A stretch of 22,696 nt of DNA from CAYLNK01 sp964384675. Lineage in GTDB: Bacteria > Acidobacteriota > Thermoanaerobaculia > UBA5066. The notes under the pieces are model-generated. The model saw nothing but the letters and a program-made list of their open reading frames with translations, did no database searches and was not told the origin of the DNA. This document shows, piece by piece, positions 1-6,533 of the stretch (its first letter is position 1; every line of letters begins with the position of its first letter). A program made the position numbers and the translations under genes. The stretch is from positions 1-22,696 of the forward strand of contig CAYLNK010000071.1 in assembly GCA_964384675.1 (NCBI GenBank), read 5' to 3'.

Positions 1-1
1 C

Positions 2-34
2 CAGGACAACCTCGCTGCCCCGATCCGACGATGA
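2..34 (+). CDS. 3' end of an upstream gene, possibly the AbiEi-type antitoxin
   Basis: Ten codons in this frame end in TGA at 32-34 and read QDNLAAPIRR. The stop overlaps the start of the AbiEii gene as ATGA, a typical sign of translational coupling. AbiEii toxins are normally encoded directly downstream of an AbiEi antitoxin, so that is the most likely identity. Too little is visible to show any domain, and the identity is inferred only from position. Confidence 0.45.
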   Translation, partial: QDNLAAPIRR

Positions 35-900
35 GGCTCGAGCAGCTCCTCAAGACCGTCGCCCGTCGAGCGGGAGTGCCCTACGAGACGGTGCTGAAGG
101 ACTACGCGATCGGCCACCTGCTGAGCGCCGTCGCGGAAGAGCCGACGCTCGCCTCCACCCTCGTGATGAAGGGCGGCACGGCGCTGAAGAAGCTCTACTT
201 CGGCGACTACCGGTTCAGCGAAGACCTCGACTTCTCCTGCGTCGACGCGCCGCTGGGCGACGCGCTCGAGTCGGCGCTCCGCACGGCCGCGACAACCGCG
301 AGCGCGAGCATGTCGGCCGCTGGTGAGTTCTCCGTCGCGGTCGAGCGGGTCACGCACCGGGAGGCACACCCTGGGGGTCAGGAGAGCTTCCTCTTCCGCG
401 TCCAGTTCCCCTGGCAGCGCCAGCCCCTCTGCACCGTGAAGATCGAGGTGACGGCGGACGAGCCGGTGCTCGTCCCGACCGCCTCGAGGCCGATCCTCCA
501 CGGGTACAGCGAGACCCTGCCCGGGGTCGTGCGCGTGTACGCCCTCGAGGAGATCGTCGCTGAGAAGCTCCGGGCCTCGCTCCAGAGCGAGGCCCGGCGC
601 GGGCAGCGTGCCTGGATTCGGCCGCGGTGCCGCGACTTCTACGACCTGTGGCGGATCCTCGGGGCCTATGGGGAGAGCCTGGACCGAGCGGTCGTCCGCC
701 GTATCCTGCCGGCGAAGTGTGCGACCCGTGGCGTTCCGTTCACGCCGTCCGCCGACTTCTTCCCACCGGGGCTCATCGCGCTCGTCACCGACGCCTGGGA
801 CGGCGACCTCGGCGGGCTGGTCCACGACCTCCCGCCCTTCGAGCGCGTCCTCGCGGAACTCCGACCGGCCATTCCGCTGCTCCTCGGGCAGGAACCGTAG
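31..900 (+). CDS. AbiEii/AbiGii-family nucleotidyltransferase toxin
   Basis: This 289-residue protein has the DNA polymerase beta-like nucleotidyltransferase signature of type IV toxin AbiEii. KGGTALKK lies at about residues 47-54 and SEDLDF, which carries the metal-binding acids, at 63-68. A further acidic strand, KIEV, is near 137-140, with EIVAEKLRA near 174 and RDFYDLW near 201, all usual for the family. Relatives transfer nucleotides onto tRNA or other substrates and halt growth, for example during phage infection; the substrate here is unknown. Length is normal and all motifs are intact, so it looks functional. The ATG start overlaps the preceding stop as ATGA, which places it second in a toxin-antitoxin operon. 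The partner lies outside the window. Family assignment is secure; the phage-defence role is inferred. Confidence 0.9.
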   Translation: MRLEQLLKTVARRAGVPYETVLKDYAIGHLLSAVAEEPTLASTLVMKGGTALKKLYFGDYRFSEDLDFSCVDAPLGDALESALRTAATTASASMSAAGEFSVAVERVTHREAHPGGQESFLFRVQFPWQRQPLCTVKIEVTADEPVLVPTASRPILHGYSETLPGVVRVYALEEIVAEKLRASLQSEARRGQRAWIRPRCRDFYDLWRILGAYGESLDRAVVRRILPAKCATRGVPFTPSADFFPPGLIALVTDAWDGDLGGLVHDLPPFERVLAELRPAIPLLLGQEP

Positions 901-1265
901 GGAAACACGAAACCACACGGGAATCCTGCGCATTCCGGCGAACGTGAACGGAACACCCAGTCCGGGAACGTGAACACCTGAAGCGGAGGAACGTGGACGC
1001 CCCGGCCCGGCAAGGGGGTCGGAGCGAAGCGACGCTGTCCGACGGCGTCGCGCCGTTCGCGTGGCCGTCCCGCGACGCAGCGAACTGGCGGAAGCCTGTG
1101 AACTCAGGATTCGCAGCTCGGCGAATCGATTCGCTGCTCCGTTCGCGGCGCTGTTCCCCACCAGTCGAGCGGTGCGTTCGTCGTCGTCGCGCGCCGAATC
1201 TCTCGCGACGTCTCTGGACGCCCGCTCCGTCGAGCCGCAGACTGCGGAGGTAACCTCCCTGCAAA
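901..1265 (+). other. Gene-free spacer with direct repeats and small palindromes
   Basis: I find no convincing gene in these 365 bases. They hold three related repeats (935-998), a hairpin with 7-bp arms GCGACGC/GCGTCGC at 1029-1051, a perfect 14-bp palindrome GCGAATCGATTCGC at 1121-1134 preceded by another GATTCGC at 1108-1114, and a 13-bp palindrome GGAGGTAACCTCC at 1246-1258. The last contains the only purine-rich stretch that could serve the rhuM start at 1266, but at about 15 nt it is farther than a usual ribosome binding site. Confidence 0.6.
935..998 (+). repeat. Three degenerate direct repeats, likely the left-end repeats of an IS21-family element
   Basis: Three copies of a motif of about 14 nt start at 935, 962 and 984: CCGGCGAACGTGAAC, CCGGGAACGTGAAC and CGGAGGAACGTGGAC. 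Spacing is 22-27 nt. IS21-family elements carry multiple short repeats inside each end. The core AAcGTGAaC is related, in inverted orientation, to the repeats at 3258-3299 beyond the istB cluster (AAGTGATCC / AAGTGAGCC when reverse-complemented). The match is degenerate and was judged by eye. Confidence 0.5.
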
Positions 1266-2212
1266 ATGGCCGCGAAGAAGACGCCACCTCCGGGTGATCC
1301 CAGCGGCACGACCGGATCCTCGGAACTCCTCCTCTACACGACGCCGGACCAGCAGACGCGGATCGAGGTGCGGCTGGAGGGCGAGACGGTCTGGCCAACG
1401 CAGCGCCAGATGGCAGTGCTGTTCGATAGGTCGGTGAAGACCATCAACGAGCACGTCCAGAACGTGTACGCCGAGGGCGAGCTCCAGCCGGAGGCAACTA
1501 TCCGGAGATCCCGGATCGTTCAGGACGAGGGGGGACGCCAGGTCGCCCGCGACGTCGAGCTCTCCAACATCGACGTCATCATCTCGGTCGGCTACCGGGT
1601 GAAGAGCCACCGCGGAACCCAGTTCCGCATCTGGGCGACCCAGCGGCTCCGGGAGTACCTCGTGAAGGGCTTCGCGCTCGACGACGAGCGCCTGAGGGAG
1701 GGGAAGACCCTCGCCGGGGGCCGCGACTACTTCGACGAGCTGCTCGAGCGCATCCGCGACATCCGGGCCTCGGAGAAGGGCTTCTACCAGAAGGTCTGCG
1801 ACATCTACCGGACCTCGGTCGACTACGACGCCGGCCACGAGCTGACCCAGGCGTTCTTCGCCACCGTCCAGAACAGGCTCCGCTGGGCGATCCACGGCCG
1901 GACGGCGGCCGATTGCCGAGCGCGCCGACGCGTCGAAGACGAACATGGGCCTCACGACCTGGAAGGGCGCGCCGAAGGGCCCGATCCGGAAGGCCGATGC
2001 GGAGGTGGCGAAGAACTACCTCGACGAGACGGAGCTACGAACCCTGAACCTGCTCGTCGACCAGTACCTCTCCTTCGCCGAGTTCCGGGCGCAGCAGCGT
2101 TCGGCCATGACGATTGCGGGACTGGGCGCGAAAGCTCGACGACTTCCTGAAGCTGAACGAGCGCGACATCCTCTCCGACGCCGGCCGCATCTCGCACGAG
2201 CTGGCGATGGAA
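1266..2212 (+). pseudogene. Frameshifted RhuM-family (virulence protein RhuM) gene
   Basis: The RhuM family occurs in pathogenicity islands and defence-rich loci and has no settled biochemical role. Reading from ATG 1266, a DNA-binding-like N-terminus (WPTQRQMAVLFDRSVKTINEHV) leads into conserved SVGYRVKSHRGTQFRIWATQ and FFATVQNRLRWAIHGRTAA. The frame is then lost near 1908. The next block, MGLTTWKGAPKGPIRKAD through LSFAEFRAQQ, is in the +1 frame from about 1912. A second shift near 2108-2113 restores RDWARKLDDFLKLNERDIL...SHELAME in the third frame. Homology stops at about 2212, some 30-40 residues short of the usual end, where istB sequence begins. Two independent frameshifts plus truncation make a functional product unlikely. 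The shift sites show no slippery heptamer, so programmed frameshifting is not supported. Confidence 0.85.
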
Positions 2213-2247
2213 AGGTCGGCCGCCGCTCCGCGCCCTCCTGCCCGAGG

Positions 2248-2838
2248 CTCGACCAGCTGCTCTCGAACCTGCGCCTCAAGAAGCACGAGCGGCAGGAGGA
2301 ACTCCTGGTAGGAGGCACCCTGGAGTCCTTCCCCTGCGCGCAGCAGCCCGGCGTCAATCGCCGTCAGATCAAGACCTTCGCCTCGCTCGACTTCATCGCC
2401 AAGGCCGAGAATCTCGTCTTCATCGGCGAGACCGGCGTCGGGAAGACCGGGCTGGCGACCGGCCTCCTCCTGAAGGCCCTGCAGAACGGCTACCGCGGCC
2501 GCTTCGTCAAGGCTCAGGACCTCTTCGACGAGATGTACGCCTCCCTGGCCGACCGCTCTTCCAGAAGCCTCGTCAATCACCTCGCCCGCCTGGACGTCCT
2601 GGTGATCGACGAGCTGTCGTACCTCAACCTCCGGCCGGAGCAGGCCAACATCTTCTTCAAGCTCGTCGAGGAGCGGTACCGACGAAAGCCCACCATCATC
2701 ACGACGAACCCCGCCTACGGCGACTGGGCCAACTTCCTCGGCAACCGCCCCATGACCAACGCTCTGCTCAGCCGTCTGCGCCACCAGTGCCACACGGTGG
2801 TCATCGAAGGCCCGTCCCTGCGCCCGCCCCAGGGATGA
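2248..2838 (+). pseudogene. istB: IS21-family helper ATPase IstB, internally deleted
   Basis: IstB is the AAA+ ATPase that helps the IstA integrase choose and bind target DNA. Visible parts are the usual N-terminal LDQLLSNLRLKKHERQEE, a linker ending RRQIKTFASLDF, Walker A GETGVGKT, Walker B LDVLVIDELSYL, a sensor-like TTNPAYGDWANFLG, and the family ending IEGPSLRPPQG. Between RQEE and RRQIKTF roughly 40-50 residues usual for IstB are missing. No start codon with a ribosome binding site is visible: the frame runs back into the rhuM remnant with its first ATG at 1945. The ATPase core is intact, so some activity cannot be excluded, but the altered N-terminus and absence of istA suggest a relic. 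Its stop overlaps the next gene as ATGA. Confidence 0.85.
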
Positions 2839-3182
2839 CCTCTCGTCGGGGCGGTGCGGACGTCGATCCGCTCTACGTCCGCGCCGTCCTCGATGCCTAC
2901 CGACGCTGCGCGGTCGCCACGGGCCACGTCCGCACGTCCGATCGGCGACTCGCCGAGCAGCTGTACCGCCGAGGTGTTCCCCTCGACACCGTGACGGCCG
3001 TAATCCTCTTGGCTACCGCACGGCGCCTCGTCCGCCCTCCAGACGCACCCCCTCTCGGTCCCGCCCGCTCACTGGCGTACTTCGTACCCGTCGTGGACGA
3101 GCTCGTCGCTACGCCGCTCCCACCCGGGTACCGCACGCATCTCGCTTCCAAGCTCGCCCGCCTCCAACGCCAGTCCCCCTGA
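2835..3182 (+). CDS. Small conserved-looking ORF coupled to istB, function unknown
   Basis: The ATG at 2835 overlaps the istB stop as ATGA, and 115 residues follow. The sequence has a regular helical pattern: DPLYVRAVLDAYRRCAVATG, then SDRRLAEQLYRRGVPLDTVTAVILLATARRLVRP, then LGPARSLAYFVPVVDELVATPLPPGYRTHLASKLARL. From memory, similar proteins occur directly after istB in IS21-like clusters of other bacteria, usually as hypothetical proteins; I could not check this. It is basic and rich in Arg and Leu, with no catalytic motif or membrane segment. A DNA-binding or transposition accessory role is possible but not shown. Its frame is intact although both neighbours are broken. Confidence 0.7.
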   Translation: MTSRRGGADVDPLYVRAVLDAYRRCAVATGHVRTSDRRLAEQLYRRGVPLDTVTAVILLATARRLVRPPDAPPLGPARSLAYFVPVVDELVATPLPPGYRTHLASKLARLQRQSP

Positions 3183-3326
3183 CTTCACCCAAATCCCAGA
3201 GAACCGCGGACGCGCCTCCGGCGCGGATGATGCTGATCGACCCTCACGCTTTCCCGCTGGCTCACTTCTCACGAGCACGGGTGGATCACTTCTGGCGAGA
3301 GGCGAAGGGCGAGGAGCGAGGTCGGC
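3183..3326. other. Non-coding spacer at the right end of the mobile element
   Basis: Apart from the two repeats at 3258-3299, I see no gene in this stretch. The frame used by the downstream toxin remnant has stops at 3228-3230 and 3234-3236, so that remnant cannot extend to the istB-linked ORF. Confidence 0.5.
3258..3299 (-). repeat. Two direct repeats, likely the right-end repeats of the IS21-like element
   Basis: Two 18-nt units, TGGCTCACTTCTCACGAG at 3258-3275 and TGGATCACTTCTGGCGAG at 3282-3299, lie 24 nt apart. They share TGG-TCACTTCT--CGAG. Their reverse complement contains AAGTGA-CCA, related to the AAcGTGAaC core of the repeats at 935-998. Repeats of this kind beyond the last transposition gene fit an IS21-family right end. 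The assignment is by pattern only. Confidence 0.45.
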
Positions 3327-3599
3327 GGGTGGACGGACCAGCTCGTCCGCGAGTGCCAGGATCTCCTCTCCGTGGTTCTGCCGCTCACGCCGAACGAGCT
3401 CACCTTCCTCGAGCGACTGAACACCGCTGGGGAGATCGCCCCTGAACTCCTCACGGGCGGCGCGCGGCTCCACGCCGTCCTCCGCGCGCCCCGCGGGCTC
3501 CTGTGGAAGGCGCTCGACGTCCGCCGCCGGCTCGGCGGGAATGCGGCCCCGGCGGACGAGGAAGCGACGGCCTGGCCTCCTGCCGCGCGCCGCGCGTGA
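3327..3599 (+). pseudogene. C-terminal fragment of a second AbiEii-like nucleotidyltransferase
   Basis: In the frame ending at TGA 3597-3599 the sequence reads WTDQLVRECQDLLSVVLPLT, then NELTFLERLNTAGEIAPELLTG and GLLWKALDVRRRLGG. This resembles the C-terminal segment of many AbiEii-family proteins (VLPLT..E..FLdRL...GEI.PELLT....., LLWKALNVRkhRG). The catalytic half is absent and no start signal is visible. The fragment begins about 30 bp beyond the proposed end of the IS21-like element, so insertion or deletion may have removed the rest. It belongs to a different subfamily from the intact toxin at 31-900, which lacks this tail. The last ~25 residues look like read-through past the conserved end. 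Confidence 0.65.
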
Positions 3600-3730
3600 A
3601 CTCGTCGCCCTCGCGCCGTATCGCGGCGAGGCTCGAGGGTCATGGGGTCAGGAGCCGCCGGAGCGCTGGCCTCTCGACGCGAAGCTCGTCCCCCGGCCGA
3701 ACACACGCGTCGGGCTCGTCCCGAAGTCGT

Positions 3731-4729
3731 CTAGTCGCCGACGCGAATGACCACCTTCCCAACGGCGTGGCCGGATTCCACGTAGGAAATGGCCTCGGCC
3801 CCGGCTTCCAGCGGAAACGTCCGGTCCAGGATCGGCTTGATGACGCCCTTGTCCACCAGCGCGCCTATCTTCTCCAGCTGCTCGCCGTTCGCCCGCATGA
3901 ACAGGTACTCGAAGCGCACCCTCCTTTCCCTGGCGAGACGATCGATCCGGCGATTCAGGAACCCGAGGATCCAGACGAGCGGCAGGCTCAGTCCCCAGGC
4001 GCGTGCGAACTTGCCGTCGGGCCGGCCGCCAAGGGTCACGACGACGCCGCCCGGCCTGACTGCCTCGAACGAGCGGAGCAGCGTTTCGCCCGCCTGGGAG
4101 TCGAGGACCACGTCTTGGTCCTTGGCCACATCTTCGAAGCGGGTCGTCTTGTAGTCGATCGCCAGGTCCGCGCCGAGCGACTTCATCAACGCGTGGCTCC
4201 GGGCGCCGGCCGTGGTCGCGACCTCTGCACCCAGGTACTTGGCCAGCTGGATCGCGAAGGTGCCGACGCCTCCCGAGCCGGCGTGGATGAGGACCTTCTG
4301 TCCCGCCTGCAACCGTGCGACTTCGATGAGGGCCTGCCAGGCGGTGAGTCCCACGAGCGGAAGCGATGCCGCCTGCACGTAGTCGAGGCGCGCGGGCTTC
4401 ATCGCCGCGGCGCCTTCACGCACGAGAGCGTACTCGGCGATGGCGCCGATGCGCTCCTTGTCGAGGCGCGCGTAGAGGGCGTCACCCACCTCGAATCTGG
4501 TCACGCCTGGACCGATCGCCTCCACGTCGCCGGCGAGATCGGTGCCGAGGATCAGCGGAAACGTGTAGGGCGTCAGCACTTTCACGACGCCGTCGCGGAT
4601 CTTGTAGTCGAGCGGGTTGACGCCCGCGGCGCGTACCCGCACGAGGAGATCACCCGGTCCCGGCTCGGGTCGAGGCAGGTCCATCATCTCCATGGGAGCC
4701 TTGTACCGACGAATGGCGAGCGCTCTCAT
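3731..4729 (-). CDS. NADP-dependent MDR-family (quinone oxidoreductase-like) oxidoreductase
   Basis: This 332-residue zinc-independent medium-chain reductase probably reduces quinones or alpha,beta-unsaturated carbonyls with NADPH. The N-terminal GroES-like fold has VRVRAAGVNPLDYKIRDG and GTDLAGDVEAIGPGV. The Rossmann part has HAGSGGVGTFAIQLAK, with the nucleotide-binding GSGGVG at about 151-156. The zinc cysteines of alcohol dehydrogenases are absent. The start is the ATG at 4727-4729, which forms an ATGA overlap with the SDR stop, so translation is probably coupled. An upstream extension to 4855 would overlap the SDR gene heavily and is not preferred. The operator before the SDR gene probably controls both. 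The family is clear; the substrate is unknown. Confidence 0.9.
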   Translation of the reverse strand: MRALAIRRYKAPMEMMDLPRPEPGPGDLLVRVRAAGVNPLDYKIRDGVVKVLTPYTFPLILGTDLAGDVEAIGPGVTRFEVGDALYARLDKERIGAIAEYALVREGAAAMKPARLDYVQAASLPLVGLTAWQALIEVARLQAGQKVLIHAGSGGVGTFAIQLAKYLGAEVATTAGARSHALMKSLGADLAIDYKTTRFEDVAKDQDVVLDSQAGETLLRSFEAVRPGGVVVTLGGRPDGKFARAWGLSLPLVWILGFLNRRIDRLARERRVRFEYLFMRANGEQLEKIGALVDKGVIKPILDRTFPLEAGAEAISYVESGHAVGKVVIRVGD

Positions 4730-5598
4730 CCGCGCTCCGCTCGCGGACCCTCCGAGACCGGGGAGGGGCGCGACGGCGTGACGAGCTTGTCGAGGCGCAG
4801 GTCCTTTCGAATCCCGGCGTCCATCAGGCCCGCGGGCGCGAACCGGCGCAGCCACCGCAGCCGGGTCGCGAGGCCACAGGCGGTGTATCGGACCCTGGGG
4901 CTCACGGCGAGGGCAGCTCGAACCACGACGTCCGCCACGACCCCCGGCTCGTCCGCAGCCGCCATGATCGCGCTGATGTGACGGCTCAGGGCCGTGGACG
5001 CTTCACGATATTCATCGAGCTTCGAGTCGGGTTCGAGCGCGTTCGCGTCGAGGGCCGTCTTCGTCCACGCAGGCTCGATGACCGAGACCCGAATGTCCCG
5101 TGTCCGTAGCTCGTGGTCCAGCGATTCCGAATAGCCTTCGATGGCGTGCTTGGTCGCGGCGTAGAGCGCCATGTACGGCGCGGGCAGGAAGCCGAGCACG
5201 GAGCCGATGTTGAGGATGCGACCGCCCCCTTGGTGCCGCATGTGCGGCACCACCGCGCGCGTCATCCGTACGATCCCGAAGAAGTTCGTATCGAAGATCG
5301 AGCGGGCCTGCTCGATGGAGCTCTCTTCCGCTCCCGCGGGGGCGACGTTGAAGCCGGCATTGTTCACGAGGACGTCGATGCGTCCGGAGAGCCGCACCAC
5401 TTCCCTGACGGCGGCTTCGACCGATTCGTCACTGGTCACGTCGAGGGGCAGCATCTCGAACGAACGCCGTCCCGCCGTCGCTCCCCGTCTGCTGGTGCCG
5501 TAGACCCTGTAGCCCGCACTCGTAAGCCGCTCGGCCGTCGCCTGGCCGATGCCGGACGAGGCGCCCGTCACGACCGCCGTCTTGCCCTTCGTATTCAT
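4726..5598 (-). CDS. Short-chain dehydrogenase/reductase (SDR)
   Basis: A 290-residue classical SDR that should use NAD(P)H to interconvert carbonyl and hydroxyl groups. Key motifs are intact: TGASSGIG at 11-18 binds the cofactor, NNAG is at 79-82, the catalytic serine is about S133 (IGSVLG), and the YxxxK pair is Y146/K150 (YAATK). The tail EPAWTKTALDANALEPDSK is usual for SDRs annotated simply as oxidoreductases. The ATG at 5596-5598 has a ribosome binding site AAAGGA about 9 nt upstream. It is first in a two-gene operon and overlaps the MDR start by ATGA. A TetR-type operator lies about 85 bp upstream. The substrate cannot be read from the sequence. Confidence 0.92.
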   Translation of the reverse strand: MNTKGKTAVVTGASSGIGQATAERLTSAGYRVYGTSRRGATAGRRSFEMLPLDVTSDESVEAAVREVVRLSGRIDVLVNNAGFNVAPAGAEESSIEQARSIFDTNFFGIVRMTRAVVPHMRHQGGGRILNIGSVLGFLPAPYMALYAATKHAIEGYSESLDHELRTRDIRVSVIEPAWTKTALDANALEPDSKLDEYREASTALSRHISAIMAAADEPGVVADVVVRAALAVSPRVRYTACGLATRLRWLRRFAPAGLMDAGIRKDLRLDKLVTPSRPSPVSEGPRAERG

Positions 5599-5681
5599 CC
5601 CGTCGTTCCTTTCAGTGAGCTCGTGGGTTGATGGAATGCCGCCCGTGCCGGCGACACGCTGGCGGCGGTTGTGATATCGAA

Positions 5682-5710
5682 AATATGATAGACATCATAT
5701 GTTGATCCAA
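5682..5710 (-). promoter_or_regulatory. Probable sigma70-type promoter of the SDR-MDR operon
   Basis: On the minus strand, TTGGAT (5705-5710) and CATATT (5682-5687) are separated by exactly 17 bp, and the operator lies within this span. The expected start near 5675 leaves a leader of about 77 nt. The hexamers are imperfect, so confidence comes mainly from the operator and the parallel with the tetR promoter. Confidence 0.55.
5683..5700. promoter_or_regulatory. TetR-family operator upstream of the SDR-MDR operon
   Basis: The palindrome ATATGAT-AGAC-ATCATAT has perfect 7-bp arms and a 4-bp spacer. The same arms and spacer length recur at 6336-6353 before tetR itself. It is strikingly AT-rich against the surrounding high-GC sequence. 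Binding by the adjacent TetR protein is inferred. Confidence 0.8.
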
Positions 5711-5740
5711 GCGAAGGCCTCTTCGGGTGTGAACGCGGGA

Positions 5741-6322
5741 TCAGGCGCCGGCCGGGGCGAGGTGTTCGAGCGCCGCCCTCCGCAGCGCGTCGGAGAGCTT
5801 GGGGTCGTCGACAGCGCGTGCCAGGAGCAAGGCGCCGACCATTGTGGCGACGGTCGCGAGGGCACGCTCGTGCGCGCCCGGCTGACCCCAGTCGGGCGAT
5901 TGGCGGGCGACCAGGTCGATCATCTCCTTGATCCGCCGCGTGGCGGCACGGCGCACTTCGGGGGCCTGGCGCGGCATCTCCGAGCCAAGAGCGACGACCG
6001 GGCAGCCCGTCTCGGCGTTCTGGACGTGCTCCTTGGACAAATAGGCCTGGAGCAGGACCTGGAGCGCCTGCGGCGGCAAAGCCGTGGCCGCGATGCGCGC
6101 CGATGCGGCGACTGCTTCGGCGCCGGCGCGATCCGCGGCCTCCGCGAGCATCGCCTCACGCGAGGGAAAGTGAGCGTAGAAGCCGCCGTGCGTGAGCCCG
6201 GCGTCTTTCATGATGTCGGCGACGCCGGTGCCGCCGTAGCCGCTGCGCCGGATAGCGCGCGCGGCGGCCTCGACGATGCGCTCGTGCGTCGCTTCCTTGC
6301 GGCTGGGGGCGGACCGTCGCAT
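5741..6322 (-). CDS. TetR/AcrR-family transcriptional repressor
   Basis: This 193-residue regulator (197 if the TTG at 6334 is used) has a TetR-type helix-turn-helix: ERIVEAAARAIRRSGYGGTGVADIMKDAGLTHGGFYAHFPSREAML, including the diagnostic YaHF. The C-terminal ligand-binding half contains ETGCPVVALGSEMPRQAPEVRRA. A cysteine in GCPV could sense electrophiles, as in some relatives, but that is speculative. I prefer the ATG at 6320-6322 because the promoter -10 ends about 10 bp before it, which implies a very short leader or leaderless mRNA. The TTG start lies within the -10 element. The gene is upstream of the SDR-MDR pair on the same strand, and both carry the same operator, so autorepression plus control of the oxidoreductases is the natural model. 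Confidence 0.92.
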   Translation of the reverse strand: MRRSAPSRKEATHERIVEAAARAIRRSGYGGTGVADIMKDAGLTHGGFYAHFPSREAMLAEAADRAGAEAVAASARIAATALPPQALQVLLQAYLSKEHVQNAETGCPVVALGSEMPRQAPEVRRAATRRIKEMIDLVARQSPDWGQPGAHERALATVATMVGALLLARAVDDPKLSDALRRAALEHLAPAGA

Positions 6323-6332
6323 CTCGACGATC

Positions 6333-6361
6333 AATATATGATGCGTATCATATCATGTCAA
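6333..6361 (-). promoter_or_regulatory. Sigma70-type promoter of tetR
   Basis: On the minus strand a perfect -35 TTGACA (6356-6361) is followed after exactly 17 bp by TATATT (6333-6338). The operator occupies the spacer and touches the -10, so bound repressor would block RNA polymerase. Transcription should start within a few bases of the ATG at 6322. Confidence 0.8.
6336..6353. promoter_or_regulatory. TetR-family operator upstream of tetR
   Basis: ATATGAT-GCGT-ATCATAT has the same perfect arms and 4-bp spacing as the site at 5683-5700. It lies between the -35 and -10 of the tetR promoter, as expected for negative autoregulation. Confidence 0.85.
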
Positions 6362-6533
6362 GGGCACGCTGCGAGCGGCTGACTCGACGGGCGGGGTGCC
6401 GAGGCGCCACGCCTGTCACGGCTATCGCGGCTCCTTCGGGCAGGGCAGGGACGACGGCGGCGCGTGAGAGCACACGGCCGGCTGGTCCGATTCACATGGA
6501 CGTCGCCGCCGGGCGAACGTCAGACCCCTTCGG

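Larger units (their letters stand above)
935..3299 (+). mobile_element. Decayed IS21-family element with istB and a third ORF but no istA
   Basis: The proposed element runs from the left repeats (935-998) to the right repeats (3258-3299). It contains an istB remnant and a small ORF coupled to it. The integrase gene istA, normally directly upstream of istB, is missing, and a broken rhuM fills that place. The outer boundaries and target-site duplication could not be determined. Without istA it cannot move itself. The istB call is firm; the boundaries are inferred. Confidence 0.45.

Noticed and set aside
935..998. CRISPR-like array
   Set aside because: Only three degenerate repeats of about 14 nt with 8-13 nt between them; far too short for CRISPR repeats and spacers, and no cas genes.
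1905..2115. Programmed ribosomal frameshifting in rhuM
   Set aside because: No slippery heptamer is seen at either shift, the shifts are two and the C-terminus is missing; decay is simpler.
3600..3730. Possible small gene between the AbiEii stub and the MDR stop
   Set aside because: The plus-strand frame here has no ribosome binding site and no protein-like composition; I see nothing in this stretch.
3503..4981. Long plus-strand open frame of 492 codons opposite the MDR gene
   Set aside because: It lies antisense to the MDR reductase and part of the SDR, has no domain, and is a shadow of GC-rich codon use.
6362..6533. Possible gene or terminator between the tetR promoter and the secreted-protein stop
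   Set aside because: No convincing frame or strong hairpin with a T-run is visible.
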